A stretch of DNA of 64,000 bases from Paracoccaceae bacterium (GCA_016744015.1 JADGFD010000010.1:1-64000); one strand, 5' to 3'; positions 26,835-35,806 are shown, counted from the stretch's first letter. Program-made: numbers and translations. Notes: generated by a model from the letters alone, not told the origin.

Positions 26835-27851
26835 TTAGCTTTCGGGGTAATAAACCTCGTAAAGCGGGCCGAGGGTTTCGTTTTTAAACAGTGAGCTCAC
26901 CGAAGCCCCGCTGGCGATATTCTGGATCGCTTGCGCATAAACCGGGGCCGTGGGCACCATGCGGATTTTTTTGGATTTGCGCACTTCCTCCGTAGCTTCT
27001 ATCGAATCGGTAATCACCAGTGACTTCATGGTCGAGGCCTCAATACGGCCCACCGCCGGCCCGGAAAGCACGCCGTGGGTGATGTAAGAATGCACTTCCT
27101 TCGCCCCTTTTTCGGTGAGCAAATCAGCGGCCTTGCAGAGCGTGCCAGCGGTATCACAAATATCGTCAACAATAATGCAAACCTTGCCCTTCACTTCCCC
27201 AATAACCGTCATGCCTTCAATCTCACCGGGTGCATTGCGGCGCTTGTCCACAATCGCCAAATCAGCGCCGATGCGCTGCGCCAGTTGCCGCGCACGCGCC
27301 ACACCGCCCACATCAGGCGATACAACTGTTACGTCTTTCAGCTTTTTGAAATGGTGCAAAACGTCCAAGGCAAAAATCGGCGAAGCATGCAGGTTATCCA
27401 CCGGAATATCGAAAAACCCCTGAATTTGCGCGGCGTGCAGATCCATTGTGAGAATCCGGTCAATGCCCGATTGTGTGAGCAAGTTAGCCACCAGCTTGGC
27501 GCTGATCGGCGTGCGGGCTTTGGTGCGGCGGTCTTGCCGAGCATAGCCAAAATAGGGGATCACGGCGGTGATCCGCTTGGCCGAAGAGCGCTTGAGCGCA
27601 TCGGCAATAATCATCAGCTCCATCAGGTGATCATTCGCAGGTTTAGAGGTTGGCTGCAGGATAAACATATCCTCGTCACGCACGTTTTCATAAACCTCAA
27701 CAAATATTTCACCATCGTTAAATTGCTCAACGCGGGCGTCCACCACTTTCAGCGGCTCCCCCCGATGCATTCCCATGCGTTTAACGATGCTATGAGCAAG
27801 CGTTCGGTTGGCATTACCTGATATCAGTTTGGGAGGATTGGCGCTACGCAT
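26835..27851 (-). CDS. prs: Ribose-phosphate pyrophosphokinase
   Basis: 338 residues. It makes PRPP from ribose-5-phosphate and ATP for nucleotide, His and Trp synthesis. Signatures: [49 protein letters not shown] (ATP flexible loop with catalytic Arg/Lys), [34 protein letters not shown], and [15 protein letters not shown] as PRPP-binding loop. The length (versus about 315) reflects a slightly extended N-terminus. ATG 27851 is chosen by homology. Monocistronic here, divergent from the hydrolase. Confidence 0.96.
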   Translation of the reverse strand: MRSANPPKLISGNANRTLAHSIVKRMGMHRGEPLKVVDARVEQFNDGEIFVEVYENVRDEDMFILQPTSKPANDHLMELMIIADALKRSSAKRITAVIPYFGYARQDRRTKARTPISAKLVANLLTQSGIDRILTMDLHAAQIQGFFDIPVDNLHASPIFALDVLHHFKKLKDVTVVSPDVGGVARARQLAQRIGADLAIVDKRRNAPGEIEGMTVIGEVKGKVCIIVDDICDTAGTLCKAADLLTEKGAKEVHSYITHGVLSGPAVGRIEASTMKSLVITDSIEATEEVRKSKKIRMVPTAPVYAQAIQNIASGASVSSLFKNETLGPLYEVYYPES

Positions 27852-27959
27852 GATCGGAAACCTTTGTGAGGGCGATTCTATAGGGGCTTGGGCGCGGTGT
27901 AACAAACCCGTTGCCGCTTGCATAGAGGCTTGTTAAGGCTGTGCACAAAAGGGGCTGAA

Positions 27960-28754
27960 ATGACTGTAGAAATAATAAATGGCAGGCGTGTGGGCATAAG
28001 TCGAATTGGCGATGGCCCCCCGATGCTCATGCTGCATTGCGCTCTAGCCCATCGCGGCGCTTTAGCCTCGCTCATCGCGAAGCTTCCCCCACATGCCTTC
28101 ACGGCCTTTGATCTGCCCGGGCATGGAGAATCCGAATTTGACCCGGCGGTTGATATTCAGGCACAAGCCGTAGAAACGGCTGTGACTCTGCTAGAATCTA
28201 GCGGCCCAAGCGATGTGTTCGGACATAGTTTCGGGGCCACGGTGGCGCTAAAGCTGGCGCTTGAGCGGCCTGATCTTGTGCGCCGACTTTACCTTTACGA
28301 GCCGGTTTATTTCGCTGTGCTGGCAAGTGCCAACCCCGAGGCTTATGCGGCAGAGGCCCACGCCTCCGCTGGCTTCACAAATGCCGCCCTTGCCCAAGAC
28401 TGGCCCGCCGCCGCCCGCGCGTTTCTAGCGCGGTGGAGCGCCGAGCCCTTTGATAATTTACCAGCGGCGCAGCGCGCCTATATCCTCAAAACCATCCCGC
28501 TGATCTTGGCCAGCGAAGCCTCTATTATTGCGCCAGCGCGCGGGGCAGATGTGCTAAAGGCAATGGGGGAGCTTTTCGCGCCCGTTCTACTGATGGCAGG
28601 CCTTCGCTCGCCAGTGGTAGTCGCCCAAATTGCGGATGCACTGACGAAGCACGGGCAAAACATCACCCAAAAGCAGGTGCCAGAAGCCGCCCATATGGGA
28701 CCAATTACCCATGCAGGCAAGGTAGCAGAAATGATCGCTGGCTTTGTGGATTAA
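27960..28754 (+). CDS. Alpha/beta-fold hydrolase
   Basis: 264 residues. The nucleophile elbow is GHSFG (about residue 96), the oxyanion segment MLHCALAHRG (about 25), the acid is likely in the LLMAGLRSPVV region, and the catalytic His in EAAHMGPITH near residue 242. FDLPGHGES is the typical second signature. Substrate cannot be told; such proteins include esterases and lactonases. ATG 27960 is preferred because AAGGGG precedes it. A GC-rich repeat element follows the stop. Confidence 0.85.
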   Translation: MTVEIINGRRVGISRIGDGPPMLMLHCALAHRGALASLIAKLPPHAFTAFDLPGHGESEFDPAVDIQAQAVETAVTLLESSGPSDVFGHSFGATVALKLALERPDLVRRLYLYEPVYFAVLASANPEAYAAEAHASAGFTNAALAQDWPAAARAFLARWSAEPFDNLPAAQRAYILKTIPLILASEASIIAPARGADVLKAMGELFAPVLLMAGLRSPVVVAQIADALTKHGQNITQKQVPEAAHMGPITHAGKVAEMIAGFVD

Positions 28755-28822
28755 TCGCCGGTGTTTGCAGCCGAAGCGGCGCGCCACCGTTGCTCTGCTT
28801 GGCAAAACAGACAAGAGGCTGA

Positions 28823-28854
28823 CGCGCCGCGATAGCCGAGCGTAGCGAGGCCAC
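28823..28854 (+). repeat. Interspersed GC-rich repeat, copy with 23-base identity to 40.9 kb
   Basis: CGCGCCGC (28823-28830) followed by a 23-base stretch (28832-28854, starting ATAGCCGAG and ending GAGGCCAC) that occurs exactly, in reverse orientation, at 40919-40941. It lies between convergent genes. Confidence 0.75.
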
Positions 28855-28875
28855 AGGGCTAGGGGCTAGGGGCTA
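28855..28875 (+). repeat. Short tandem repeat, 7-base unit GGGGCTA, three copies
   Basis: Three near-perfect units abut the interspersed repeat; the last includes the threonine aldolase stop codon (28873-28875). Confidence 0.7.
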
Positions 28876-29925
28876 GTCAGAAATTAGCTGCAAGAACTGG
28901 TCAATATCAGCGTCACTGGTTGCCCAGTTGCACACCAGCCGCGCCGAGATTATCTCGTCATCAGGGCCCTCTAGGCTTTGATCAAAGGGCCAGTGGTAAT
29001 ACTTAGCCCCCGCCCCCTGTGCCGCGCGGTGGCCCTTGCGGGGCCAGCTGGCAAAAACGGCATTGGCTTCAACCGGATGCATCAGGCTCGCCCCCGGAAT
29101 TTGCAAGATCCCGGCAGCTAAACGATCAGCCGCCGCATTGGCTTTGCGGGCCAAATCCAGCCAGAGGCCATCCGTCAGGTAGGCCTCCATTTGCGCTGAC
29201 AAAAACCGATGCTTGGAAAACAGGTGCCCACCACGCTTGCGCCGAAGCTCAAATTCCCATGCGTGATCGGGGTTAAACAGGATAACCGCCTCCACCCCAA
29301 GCAGCCCGTTTTTGGTACCACCAAAACTGAGGATATCCACTCCGGCTTTCCACGTAAGCTCGGCGGGCGTGCAGCCAAGGCGCACCAGTGCATTGGCAAA
29401 ACGAGCGCCGTCCATGTGGGTGGGCACGCTATGAACTTTGGCAATGCCTGAAAGCTCCGCCACCTCGGCGGGTGAATATACCGTGCCGGACTCCGTCGCA
29501 TTGGTAATACTCAGCGCGCCTTTTTGCACGCCATGCACGCCCACCGCTCCGGTTTCGGAAATCGCAGTTTCCAACGCGGCGGCTGGCATTTTCCCGTCAG
29601 CCCCGTCGATTAAAGTCAGTTTGCTGCCACCGGTATAGAACTCGGGCGCGCCGCATTCATCAGCCTCAATATGCGCATGGCGGTGGCAATAAATCGTTTG
29701 CCACGGCTGCACCAGTGTCGCTAGCGCCAGCGAATTGGCCGCCGTGCCTGTCGCCACAAGGTAAACCTCGGCCTCGGGCGCTTGAAACACCTCGCGAATT
29801 TGCGCGCGCGCACGGTCCATGATCGGGTCAGCCCCGTATGGCATGGCTGTGCCTTCATTGGCGCGCATCATTGCGTCCATCACCTCGGGGGCCGCTGGGC
29901 CGCCATTATCTGATGCAAAAAACAT
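28873..29925 (-). CDS. ltaE: Low-specificity L-threonine aldolase
   Basis: 350 residues, fold-type I PLP enzyme cleaving threonine or allo-threonine to glycine and acetaldehyde. Signatures: FASDNGGPAAPEV at the N-terminus, VATGTAANSLAL (PLP phosphate site), HRHAHIEADECGAPEF, VHSVPTHMDGARFANAL with the cofactor Asp, and LSFGGTKNGLLG with the Schiff-base Lys. ATG 29925 is three bases after the stop of the upstream YcgN-like gene, so ribF, ycgN-like and this gene are one operon. Confidence 0.93.
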   Translation of the reverse strand: MFFASDNGGPAAPEVMDAMMRANEGTAMPYGADPIMDRARAQIREVFQAPEAEVYLVATGTAANSLALATLVQPWQTIYCHRHAHIEADECGAPEFYTGGSKLTLIDGADGKMPAAALETAISETGAVGVHGVQKGALSITNATESGTVYSPAEVAELSGIAKVHSVPTHMDGARFANALVRLGCTPAELTWKAGVDILSFGGTKNGLLGVEAVILFNPDHAWEFELRRKRGGHLFSKHRFLSAQMEAYLTDGLWLDLARKANAAADRLAAGILQIPGASLMHPVEANAVFASWPRKGHRAAQGAGAKYYHWPFDQSLEGPDDEIISARLVCNWATSDADIDQFLQLISD

Positions 29926-29928
29926 GTG

Positions 29929-30366
29929 TCACTCTCCGACGATGTAATCCTCGATGTCATCCATATCGACATCATATTCCGGTATCGCCCAGTCTTTCAC
30001 CGAAGCGCCCGCTTTCACAACCGATTCTTTATCACCCGTTATGAGCGGGTGCCATTCGGGCAGGGTCTCGCCCTCATGCAACAGGCGGTAAGCACAGGTG
30101 GCGGGCATCCATTCGGCAATGGTTTCTATATTATCGGGCGTGAGAATAACGCAGTCTTTTACGATCTGTTTGCGCAGGGCATAGTTGCCGCATTGGCAGG
30201 TTTTGGTATCAAGCAAGCGGCACGAAACATTGGTAAACAGGAAGTTCCCTGTGTCTTCGTCTTCCAGCTTGATCAGGCAGCAATTGCCGCAACCGTCACA
30301 CAGGGCTTCCCATTCCTCGCGCGTCATCTCGTCCATAGAGATGCGCTCCCAAAACTTTTTACGCAT
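29929..30366 (-). CDS. YcgN/UPF0260 family cysteine-cluster protein
   Basis: 145 residues. The N-terminal CDGCGNCC and the later CRLLDTKTCQCGNY and KDCVILTP segments are the conserved cysteine cluster of UPF0260 (YcgN), probably a metal site. CAYRLLHEGETLPEWHPLITGD is a further family block. Function is not established. The first codons overlap the ribF 3' end by 8 bases (30359-30366), and the stop is three bases before ltaE, so it is translationally linked to both. Confidence 0.9.
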   Translation of the reverse strand: MRKKFWERISMDEMTREEWEALCDGCGNCCLIKLEDEDTGNFLFTNVSCRLLDTKTCQCGNYALRKQIVKDCVILTPDNIETIAEWMPATCAYRLLHEGETLPEWHPLITGDKESVVKAGASVKDWAIPEYDVDMDDIEDYIVGE

Positions 30367-31279
30367 TTTTTAGAATTTCGCGGCTGATGTCATAATCTTT
30401 GTGCATTTGTTCGATGAGTGCATCCAAACTATCAAATTTCAGCTCAGGGCGTTGAAAAGAGACAAGGGCAACCGAGACATCGGCCCCATAAAGATCGCCC
30501 GAAAAATCAAAAACAAAGGTTTCAAGGTTGGGGCTGTTGCGGCCAAAGGTGGGCCGCACCCCAAGGCTGGCCGCTCCTTGGAAGCTGCCTTTGTGCGGGC
30601 CGGTCAGCACGTCAAACTCCACCGCATAAACGCCAAGGCGCGGCAGGTGCAGCGCCTCTACCGAGATATTAGCGGTGGGAAAGCCAAGCTCCCGCCCGCG
30701 CTGGTCTCCCTTTTCAACCACGCCATCAATCCGGTGCCAGTGGCCCAGCATTTTGGCGGCCTCTTCAGGCTGGCCAGCGGCCAAAGCCGCGCGGATAGCC
30801 GAGGAGGAATATTGGCCGTTTTCGCCAGAAATCAGCGGGGCGATAGTAACTTCAAAACCGTGTTCTGGACCGTGTTTTTGTAAAAACGCCACATCGCCCT
30901 CACGGCCCTTACCAAAGCGGAAATCTTCGCCCACCACGAGGTGGGAAATGCCGAGACCACCCGCAAGCACATCACGCACAAATTCCAGCGCGGTGAGGCT
31001 GGAAAGGGCTTTATCAAACGGCAAGTCATAGAGCACATCTACGCCAAGTTTCGCCAGCCTATGCCGCTTGGCGGCGGCATTCATTAGCCGAAAGGGTGGG
31101 GCATCTGGCGCAAAAAAGCTGCGCGGGTGCGGCTCAAACGAGATCACCCCCAGCGGCGAGCCTTCACGGCGCGCAAGGTTAATCACCGAGCGGTGGCCCA
31201 AATGCACCCCGTCGAAATTCCCCATCGCCACAGAAGCGCCGCGCAGGGAAACATCGCTATACCGCTCAAAAACCTGCAT
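30359..31279 (-). CDS. ribF: Bifunctional riboflavin kinase / FAD synthetase
   Basis: 306 residues. The N-terminal nucleotidyltransferase domain has AMGNFDGVHLGHRSVI (HxGH-type) and SFEPHPRSFF; GEDFRFGKGREGD and YSSSAIRAAL follow. The C-terminal kinase domain shows GRELGFPTANIS and LPRLGVYAVEF. It converts riboflavin to FMN and FAD in the cytoplasm. ATG 31279 comes 10 bases after the MaoC-gene stop. It overlaps the YcgN-like gene by 8 bases. Confidence 0.96.
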   Translation of the reverse strand: MQVFERYSDVSLRGASVAMGNFDGVHLGHRSVINLARREGSPLGVISFEPHPRSFFAPDAPPFRLMNAAAKRHRLAKLGVDVLYDLPFDKALSSLTALEFVRDVLAGGLGISHLVVGEDFRFGKGREGDVAFLQKHGPEHGFEVTIAPLISGENGQYSSSAIRAALAAGQPEEAAKMLGHWHRIDGVVEKGDQRGRELGFPTANISVEALHLPRLGVYAVEFDVLTGPHKGSFQGAASLGVRPTFGRNSPNLETFVFDFSGDLYGADVSVALVSFQRPELKFDSLDALIEQMHKDYDISREILKNA

Positions 31280-31288
31280 ATTTTGCCC

Positions 31289-31729
31289 TTATCCGCGGCG
31301 GGGAGCCAGCACCAGCGCTTTGCCCGTTATCACCACTGTATCGCCTACCGTGCAGGTGCAATCAAGCCCCACGCGGCGGGTGCGGATATCAATATCATGT
31401 ATTGTGACCACAGCGCGCACGATATCATCGGGGCGCACAGGCGCGGTGAACTTCAGGTCTTGTTTAAGGTAAATCGTGCCATGGCCCGGAAGCTGCTCTC
31501 CGATCACGGCTGAAATCAGCCCCGCGCCAATCATCCCGTGGGCAATGCGGCCATTGAACGGCGTATCTGTCGCGTATTCCTCATCCATATGAATAGGATT
31601 ATGGTCGGAACTGAGCACGGCAAAGGCGTGAATAACCTCATCGTCGATTTTCTTTTCCAGAAAGCGGCTCATGCCAACTTCTAGCTCGTCGATAAACATG
31701 GTGCCAACTGGGTGGGAATGTCCGCGCAT
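31289..31729 (-). CDS. MaoC-like (R)-specific enoyl-CoA hydratase
   Basis: 146 residues, hot-dog fold. The hydratase-2 motif is seen as LSSDHNPIHMDEEYA with the catalytic Asp and His, followed by FNGRIAHGMIGAGLIS. It hydrates (R)-3-hydroxyacyl-CoA precursors in fatty acid or polyhydroxyalkanoate metabolism. ATG 31729, three bases after the upstream stop, is given; ATG 31699 would also work and matches the usual family N-terminus (FIDELEVGM) better. In an operon between the Mn-pyrophosphatase gene and ribF. Confidence 0.88.
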   Translation of the reverse strand: MRGHSHPVGTMFIDELEVGMSRFLEKKIDDEVIHAFAVLSSDHNPIHMDEEYATDTPFNGRIAHGMIGAGLISAVIGEQLPGHGTIYLKQDLKFTAPVRPDDIVRAVVTIHDIDIRTRRVGLDCTCTVGDTVVITGKALVLAPRRG

Positions 31730-31732
31730 GGC

Positions 31733-32653
31733 TTATACCTTCAGGTTAGGAATGATTTGCTTTTTGCGAGACATAACCCCCGGGAGCAGCACCGTATCGC
31801 CCGAAACCTTGGCCTCAAATGATTTCTCGGCGATGGCTTTGACCGCGTCATTCGGGATAAGCAAGGTTGAGGCCTCATTGAGGATATCGACCACAAACAG
31901 CAGCACTTCGTCCACGCCATCTTCGGCGGCCACAGCTTCCATGCTGGCCATCAGGCTGGCCTTACGGTCCATCACGATGTGCGGCGCCGTGGTTTCCAGC
32001 ACCGAAACGCGGATTTTCTGCGCGCCGACATCAAAGATTTTCGAATCCATCCGTAACAGCTCGGCATCGTTAAAGCGGGAGATATCGGATTTGGCAGCAA
32101 ACATCTCGGCGGCATAATCAGCGATGGTAACGCCAAGGTCTTTGGCCAAACGGTGTGCGAGCGAAACATCGCGCGGGGTTGTGGTGGGCGAGCGGAACTC
32201 AAGGGTGTCAGACAAGATACAGCTCAACACAAGGCCTTTAATGGCATCCGGCATGGCGTCCAGCGCCTCAGAAGGCATAATCGCCATCATCACGGTCGCC
32301 GTGCTGGCCACAGGGCGGATGGTGATATTGATCGGACCTTTGGTGGCAAGGCCACCCGCAAGCGCGTGGTGATCTATCACTTGGCGAATATCGGCGTCAT
32401 TGATATTGGGGAACAAATCAGACGGATTGTTTGTATCCACAATCACGACCTTCTCATCAGCTTCAATGCCGTTGAGGATTTCGGGCGTTTCAAAGCCCCA
32501 ACGCTTGAGTACAAAAGCGGCCTCGGTATTTGGCTCGCCCAGCACATAGGCTGTGGCGGGCTTGCTCTTAATCTCATTAAGATACCACGCCCAAATAAGG
32601 GCGGAGCCGGTTGCATCTGTGTCGGGGGCCTGATGGCCAAAGATTTTGATCAT
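31733..32653 (-). CDS. ppaC: Manganese-dependent inorganic pyrophosphatase
   Basis: 306 residues, DHH-family type II pyrophosphatase. Metal-ligand motifs: GHQAPDTDATGSA (His, Asp, Asp), VIVDTNNPSD, and VIDHHALAGG (DHH). The C-terminal domain ends with SRKKQIIPNL, the substrate-binding signature. It hydrolyses PPi to drive biosynthesis. Many proteobacteria have the unrelated family I enzyme or a membrane pyrophosphatase instead; this type is found in several Rhodobacterales. ATG 32653 is chosen because the family begins with IKIFGH. Confidence 0.95.
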   Translation of the reverse strand: MIKIFGHQAPDTDATGSALIWAWYLNEIKSKPATAYVLGEPNTEAAFVLKRWGFETPEILNGIEADEKVVIVDTNNPSDLFPNINDADIRQVIDHHALAGGLATKGPINITIRPVASTATVMMAIMPSEALDAMPDAIKGLVLSCILSDTLEFRSPTTTPRDVSLAHRLAKDLGVTIADYAAEMFAAKSDISRFNDAELLRMDSKIFDVGAQKIRVSVLETTAPHIVMDRKASLMASMEAVAAEDGVDEVLLFVVDILNEASTLLIPNDAVKAIAEKSFEAKVSGDTVLLPGVMSRKKQIIPNLKV

Positions 32654-32714
32654 TTTTTCGCCTTTGCTGCACTGCAATATTTCGCCGCCCTTATAGAGCG
32701 ACGAAATGGTTTTG

Positions 32715-33239
32715 TCACCCTATTCTATAGTGCTGGTAAACAACACCGTTTTCATAAGGCTCAGTGCTGAGCAGGTGCGCCGTAGCCTCCGCGCGCCCGG
32801 CAAAAAGCGGAGTGCCCTGCCCCAGCACTATGGGCACGCGCTTTAGGCGCAGCTCGGTGATGCGCCCATTGGCCAGCAAAAAGCCCGCCAGCATACCGCC
32901 GCCACAAAGGTAAACCGCTTCGTGGCGCGCCGTAAGGGCATCCAGCGCCTCAAGCCAGCCGCTTCGGGCAACGGTTACATCGCGGCTTTCCGGCAGCTCA
33001 ATACTGCTGGAGCAAATCAGATGCTCCATATGCGGATAGGCCCGCGCACCCGGCGGCAGGCCATAGGCATAGCCAAACTCATAGGTGTTTTTGCCCATGA
33101 TCACGGCGGGGTAATCGGCCAGCCGTTTGGCATAGGCCTCGGCATGTGGCCCCTCCATCGGGAAGCGGGAGATATCCCCCTTTGGGCCAGCAATGTAGCC
33201 GTCTAGCGAGACGGCAACGTCATAAATAAGGGAAGGCAT
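32715..33239 (-). CDS. Dihydrofolate reductase-like (RibD C-terminal) protein
   Basis: 174 residues. YDVAVSLDGYIAGPKGDISRFP is the family N-terminus, followed by VIMGKNTYEFGYA, VYLCGGGMLAG (nucleotide-binding) and ELRLKRVPIVLGQGTPLF. These proteins resemble RibD reductase or DHFR but their substrates are mostly unknown. ATG 33239 is chosen by homology, with an AAGGAGGC ribosome site just upstream. Confidence 0.88.
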   Translation of the reverse strand: MPSLIYDVAVSLDGYIAGPKGDISRFPMEGPHAEAYAKRLADYPAVIMGKNTYEFGYAYGLPPGARAYPHMEHLICSSSIELPESRDVTVARSGWLEALDALTARHEAVYLCGGGMLAGFLLANGRITELRLKRVPIVLGQGTPLFAGRAEATAHLLSTEPYENGVVYQHYRIG

Positions 33240-33417
33240 AAGGGCCTCCTTTTCAGTGTTCAAGTGTCCTGATCCCGCGCTTTTGGCGCGGGGCTATCGG
33301 GGGTGTGCGGCGGGGCCGTGTCACTTGGTCACTGTCGGAGCGCTCCTTTGGTTGCGGGTTGAGTGTAGCACAGATTTTGCGCTTTGCAAGGCGGGGGTGC
33401 GGGGGTAGGTTAACCGG

Positions 33418-34068
33418 ATGAAACCACGCGAGACCGACCTTTATGAGCCTGTAAAAACCTTTCTGGAGGGGCAGGGATATGTTGTGAAGGGCGAAATTGG
33501 TGCGGTGGATGTGGTGGCAATGCGCGGCGAGGAGCCGCCTGTGCTGGTCGAGCTAAAGCTCGGGTTTTCGCTAGCGCTGGTGCATCAGGGGATTGCGCGG
33601 CAGGCGGTGTCTGATCTGGTTTACTTGGCCATTCCCAGGCCGCCAAAAGCGCGGGCGTTAAAAGACAACCTAGCCCTCTGCCGCCGCCTTGGGTTAGGGC
33701 TACTTACCGTGCGGTTGCGTGATGGCTATGTGGAACCGCTGACAGACCCCGCGCCGTTTACCCCGCGCAAATCACCAAAACGCACGGCGCGGCTGCTGCG
33801 GGAGTTTGCCCGCAGGGTTGGCGACCCAAACAAGGGCGGAGCCACCAAGGTGGGGATTATCACCTCCTACCGCCAAGACGCGCTGAAATGCGCCGCGTAT
33901 TTGCATGAGAACGGGCCGAGCAAAGGGGCTGCCGTGGCCAAAGCCAAAGCTGTGCCCACCGCCACGCGAATACTGGCGGCTGATCATTATGGCTGGTTTG
34001 AGAAGGTTGAACGCGGGGTGTATAGGCTAACACCCAAAGGCGCTGAGGGGCTAGAGGCCTATAGCTAG
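33418..34068 (+). CDS. DUF2161 protein, PD-(D/E)XK phosphodiesterase-like
   Basis: 216 residues. The N-terminus KPRETDLYEPVKTFLEGQGY and the nuclease-like core GAVDVVAMRGEEPPVLVELKLG (Asp, then ExK) fit DUF2161, a PD-(D/E)XK superfamily branch frequent in alphaproteobacteria. The C-terminal part (GWFEKVERGVYRLTPKGAEGL) looks like a winged helix that could bind DNA. No partner genes nearby point to a pathway. The stop is followed at once by a long palindrome. Confidence 0.82.
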   Translation: MKPRETDLYEPVKTFLEGQGYVVKGEIGAVDVVAMRGEEPPVLVELKLGFSLALVHQGIARQAVSDLVYLAIPRPPKARALKDNLALCRRLGLGLLTVRLRDGYVEPLTDPAPFTPRKSPKRTARLLREFARRVGDPNKGGATKVGIITSYRQDALKCAAYLHENGPSKGAAVAKAKAVPTATRILAADHYGWFEKVERGVYRLTPKGAEGLEAYS

Positions 34069-34100
34069 CCGGCCCGATATTTTGCAAAATACCGGGCCGG
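34069..34100. terminator. 32-bp near-perfect palindrome between convergent genes
   Basis: CCGGCCCG, then ATATTTTG and its complement, then CGGGCCGG: sixteen pairs with one A/C mismatch and no loop. It starts one base after the DUF2161 stop and is six bases before the end of the convergent gene. Probably a bidirectional transcription stop, though no long T run follows. Confidence 0.65.
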
Positions 34101-34106
34101 AATATA

Positions 34107-34502
34107 TTATTGTGTCATTGCTGTGAGCTGGTCCATGATGGATTTCAGCATCTCTGGGTTTTCCTGAGCAGCAGACAACAGGCCGTTTAGCAGCGAGGAT
34201 GAGGTTTCATCCAAATTGGCAGCGGCAATGGCAGCGGCAACCTTTTCATTGGTCAAAGATTCCACAACGGCTTCCGCAACATCTTCGCCATCAGTCACGG
34301 CTTCAACAACGGTTTCGGCGACCTCTTCAACGGCTGTAGATTCAGCAGCCTCGGCCTCAGCTTCAGCGGCGGCAGCAGCTTCAGTGGCGGCAGCGGCAGC
34401 GGCCGCCGCTTCCATTTGCTGTGCTTGCTGGGATGAGTAGTAGTAATAACCACCACCAATTGCGACCACGGCCACGAGAGCCATCAATACAGTCTTATTC
34501 AT
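34107..34502 (-). CDS. Ala/Glu-rich secreted or membrane-anchored small protein
   Basis: 131 residues. An N-terminal hydrophobic segment (TVLMALVAVVAIGGGYYYY) is followed by a low-complexity run of Ala, Glu and Gln (about residues 27-60) likely to form a helix, and an acidic C-terminal half. No recognised family. The skewed composition means amino-acid matches would be unreliable. ATG 34502 has AAAGG upstream. Confidence 0.6.
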   Translation of the reverse strand: MNKTVLMALVAVVAIGGGYYYYSSQQAQQMEAAAAAAAATEAAAAAEAEAEAAESTAVEEVAETVVEAVTDGEDVAEAVVESLTNEKVAAAIAAANLDETSSSLLNGLLSAAQENPEMLKSIMDQLTAMTQ

Positions 34503-34689
34503 TTTACAAACCTTTCAAGTTTTTGTGAACTGCTTCCCCCTAGCCGGATTAACCAACGCATTCAACCATAGCGCAATAAAGTAGGCGGGAATCCACTTCT
34601 ATCTGGAAATACAGCATTTCGAGAGCCGTATTGGCTTCCGATGAAAGGTGGTGGCTTATGAATACCCACGTAGTTGAAATTACACGCGG

Positions 34690-34707
34690 AATGCCTACAT
34701 AGGCATT
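34690..34707. promoter_or_regulatory. 18-bp palindrome upstream of the winged-helix gene
   Basis: AATGCCTA-CA-TAGGCATT, eight-base perfect arms, 49 bases before the start at 34756. A possible operator. Confidence 0.4.
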
Positions 34708-34755
34708 AGCCCACAACCTAATGGGTGTTTTCAAACTACCCGAAAGGACTTCATA

Positions 34756-35052
34756 TTGGAATTTACAGAAGAACAAATCAGAAATGAACTACTCGTCGAA
34801 CTTGCAAATTCGAAAAACGGTTCGTTGACTACTACAGAGCTAATTGAGTTGCTCACAGATAGACTTAAGCCATCCGGACACGACGCTGAAATTGCACATG
34901 AGCGAAGTGACACATACTTCTCCCAAAAGGTTCGAAATACAGTTTCGCACCGCCATCAAGGAACTGGGTTGGAAGCACGAGGGCTTGCATCATATGACGA
35001 TACTTACGAAGGCTGGACAATTACACCAGAAGGCCGCGCTCACGTAGCCTAA
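34756..35052 (+). CDS. Small winged-helix protein (Mrr N-terminal-like)
   Basis: 98 residues. The start is TTG 34756 with GAAAGGA eight bases upstream. Helical N-terminus (FTEEQIRNELLVELANSKNG), then a segment FSQKVRNTVSHRHQGTGLEARGLASYDD and WTITPEGRAHVA, which resembles the winged-helix N-terminal domain of Mrr-type restriction proteins and related regulators. No nuclease domain is attached. It lies in AT-richer sequence and is convergent with a phage-like methyltransferase gene, 5 bases between the stops. Confidence 0.55.
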   Translation: MEFTEEQIRNELLVELANSKNGSLTTTELIELLTDRLKPSGHDAEIAHERSDTYFSQKVRNTVSHRHQGTGLEARGLASYDDTYEGWTITPEGRAHVA

Positions 35053-35057
35053 CTTTT

Positions 35058-35645
35058 CTAAGCAAACTGTTTCTTGTATCCCGGCGGAAACCAATTCAAT
35101 TCTGTCGGGCCGCAATGTGCCTTGTCCCAGACAAACCAAGCATAAGCTGTAGTCCCAGAACCTTTTCGCACGGCATTCTTAGGGTAGAAAGTAATACGCT
35201 CACTAAAGACCCAAACGCGACTTGGCGCATTCTTGGAGAATATATTCCGTTGCCGTCCGCCACCTTCTAAAAATGCTAGGCGTAAAAGTAGCGCAAATTT
35301 CTTTTTAGAGTTCCTCAGAGCGCTTTCCACAAATGGCTCTGCACTATGAAACGGTGGGTTCGTAATAATATTATCCACACTCCTGTCTTCAGTGATGAAA
35401 TCAACCCCGTGTTCGCCATAGTCGCGATCGAATAAATCTGAACTGATAATTTTATTTCCGGTACGAGCCAACACTTCCGACATAGCACCATCTCCACAAG
35501 CGCACTCCCAAATGTCACCTGAAAACTGTTCATTTTCGATCAGTGCATGGGTTGCCCATTTTGGGGTCGGATAGAAATCTGGGCCGTCCAAATCAGCTAC
35601 TCGCTTGGTGGTCGGCTGTGGTGCTACAAGTAGATGTTTATTCAT
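35058..35645 (-). CDS. Phage-like SAM-dependent DNA methyltransferase
   Basis: 195 residues. DFYPTPKWATHALIE at the N-terminus, motif I ECACGDGAMSE, an acidic motif II (SSDLFDRD) and motif IV DNIITNPPF are the layout of small phage or prophage adenine methyltransferases. The NPPF catalytic motif is intact. No restriction enzyme is encoded next to it, so it is an orphan methylase, possibly a leftover of a mobile element. Base composition is lower in G+C than the flanking housekeeping genes. Confidence 0.75.
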   Translation of the reverse strand: MNKHLLVAPQPTTKRVADLDGPDFYPTPKWATHALIENEQFSGDIWECACGDGAMSEVLARTGNKIISSDLFDRDYGEHGVDFITEDRSVDNIITNPPFHSAEPFVESALRNSKKKFALLLRLAFLEGGGRQRNIFSKNAPSRVWVFSERITFYPKNAVRKGSGTTAYAWFVWDKAHCGPTELNWFPPGYKKQFA

Positions 35646-35806
35646 GATAATTCCCGTTTTTTCCTAAACTACATTATTGCCAAGAATGAGCAATAACCTT
35701 GTGAATCTAAGAATATCCTTCAAAATCGCGACCTTAACTATCATTGCAGGCATTCGTATGGAAACTGCACTCAAATTATTTGAAGCTGTCCTGCAACACC
35801 CCGCCC

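Noticed and set aside
28855-28875. Three GGGGCTA units as part of a CRISPR-like or functional array
   Set aside because: Units are contiguous without spacers and only three; a simple tandem repeat. No CRISPR array is seen anywhere in the window.
34549-34776. Minus-strand frame of 75 codons upstream of the winged-helix gene
   Set aside because: It overlaps the start and the presumed promoter of the winged-helix gene; no ribosome site and no recognisable features.
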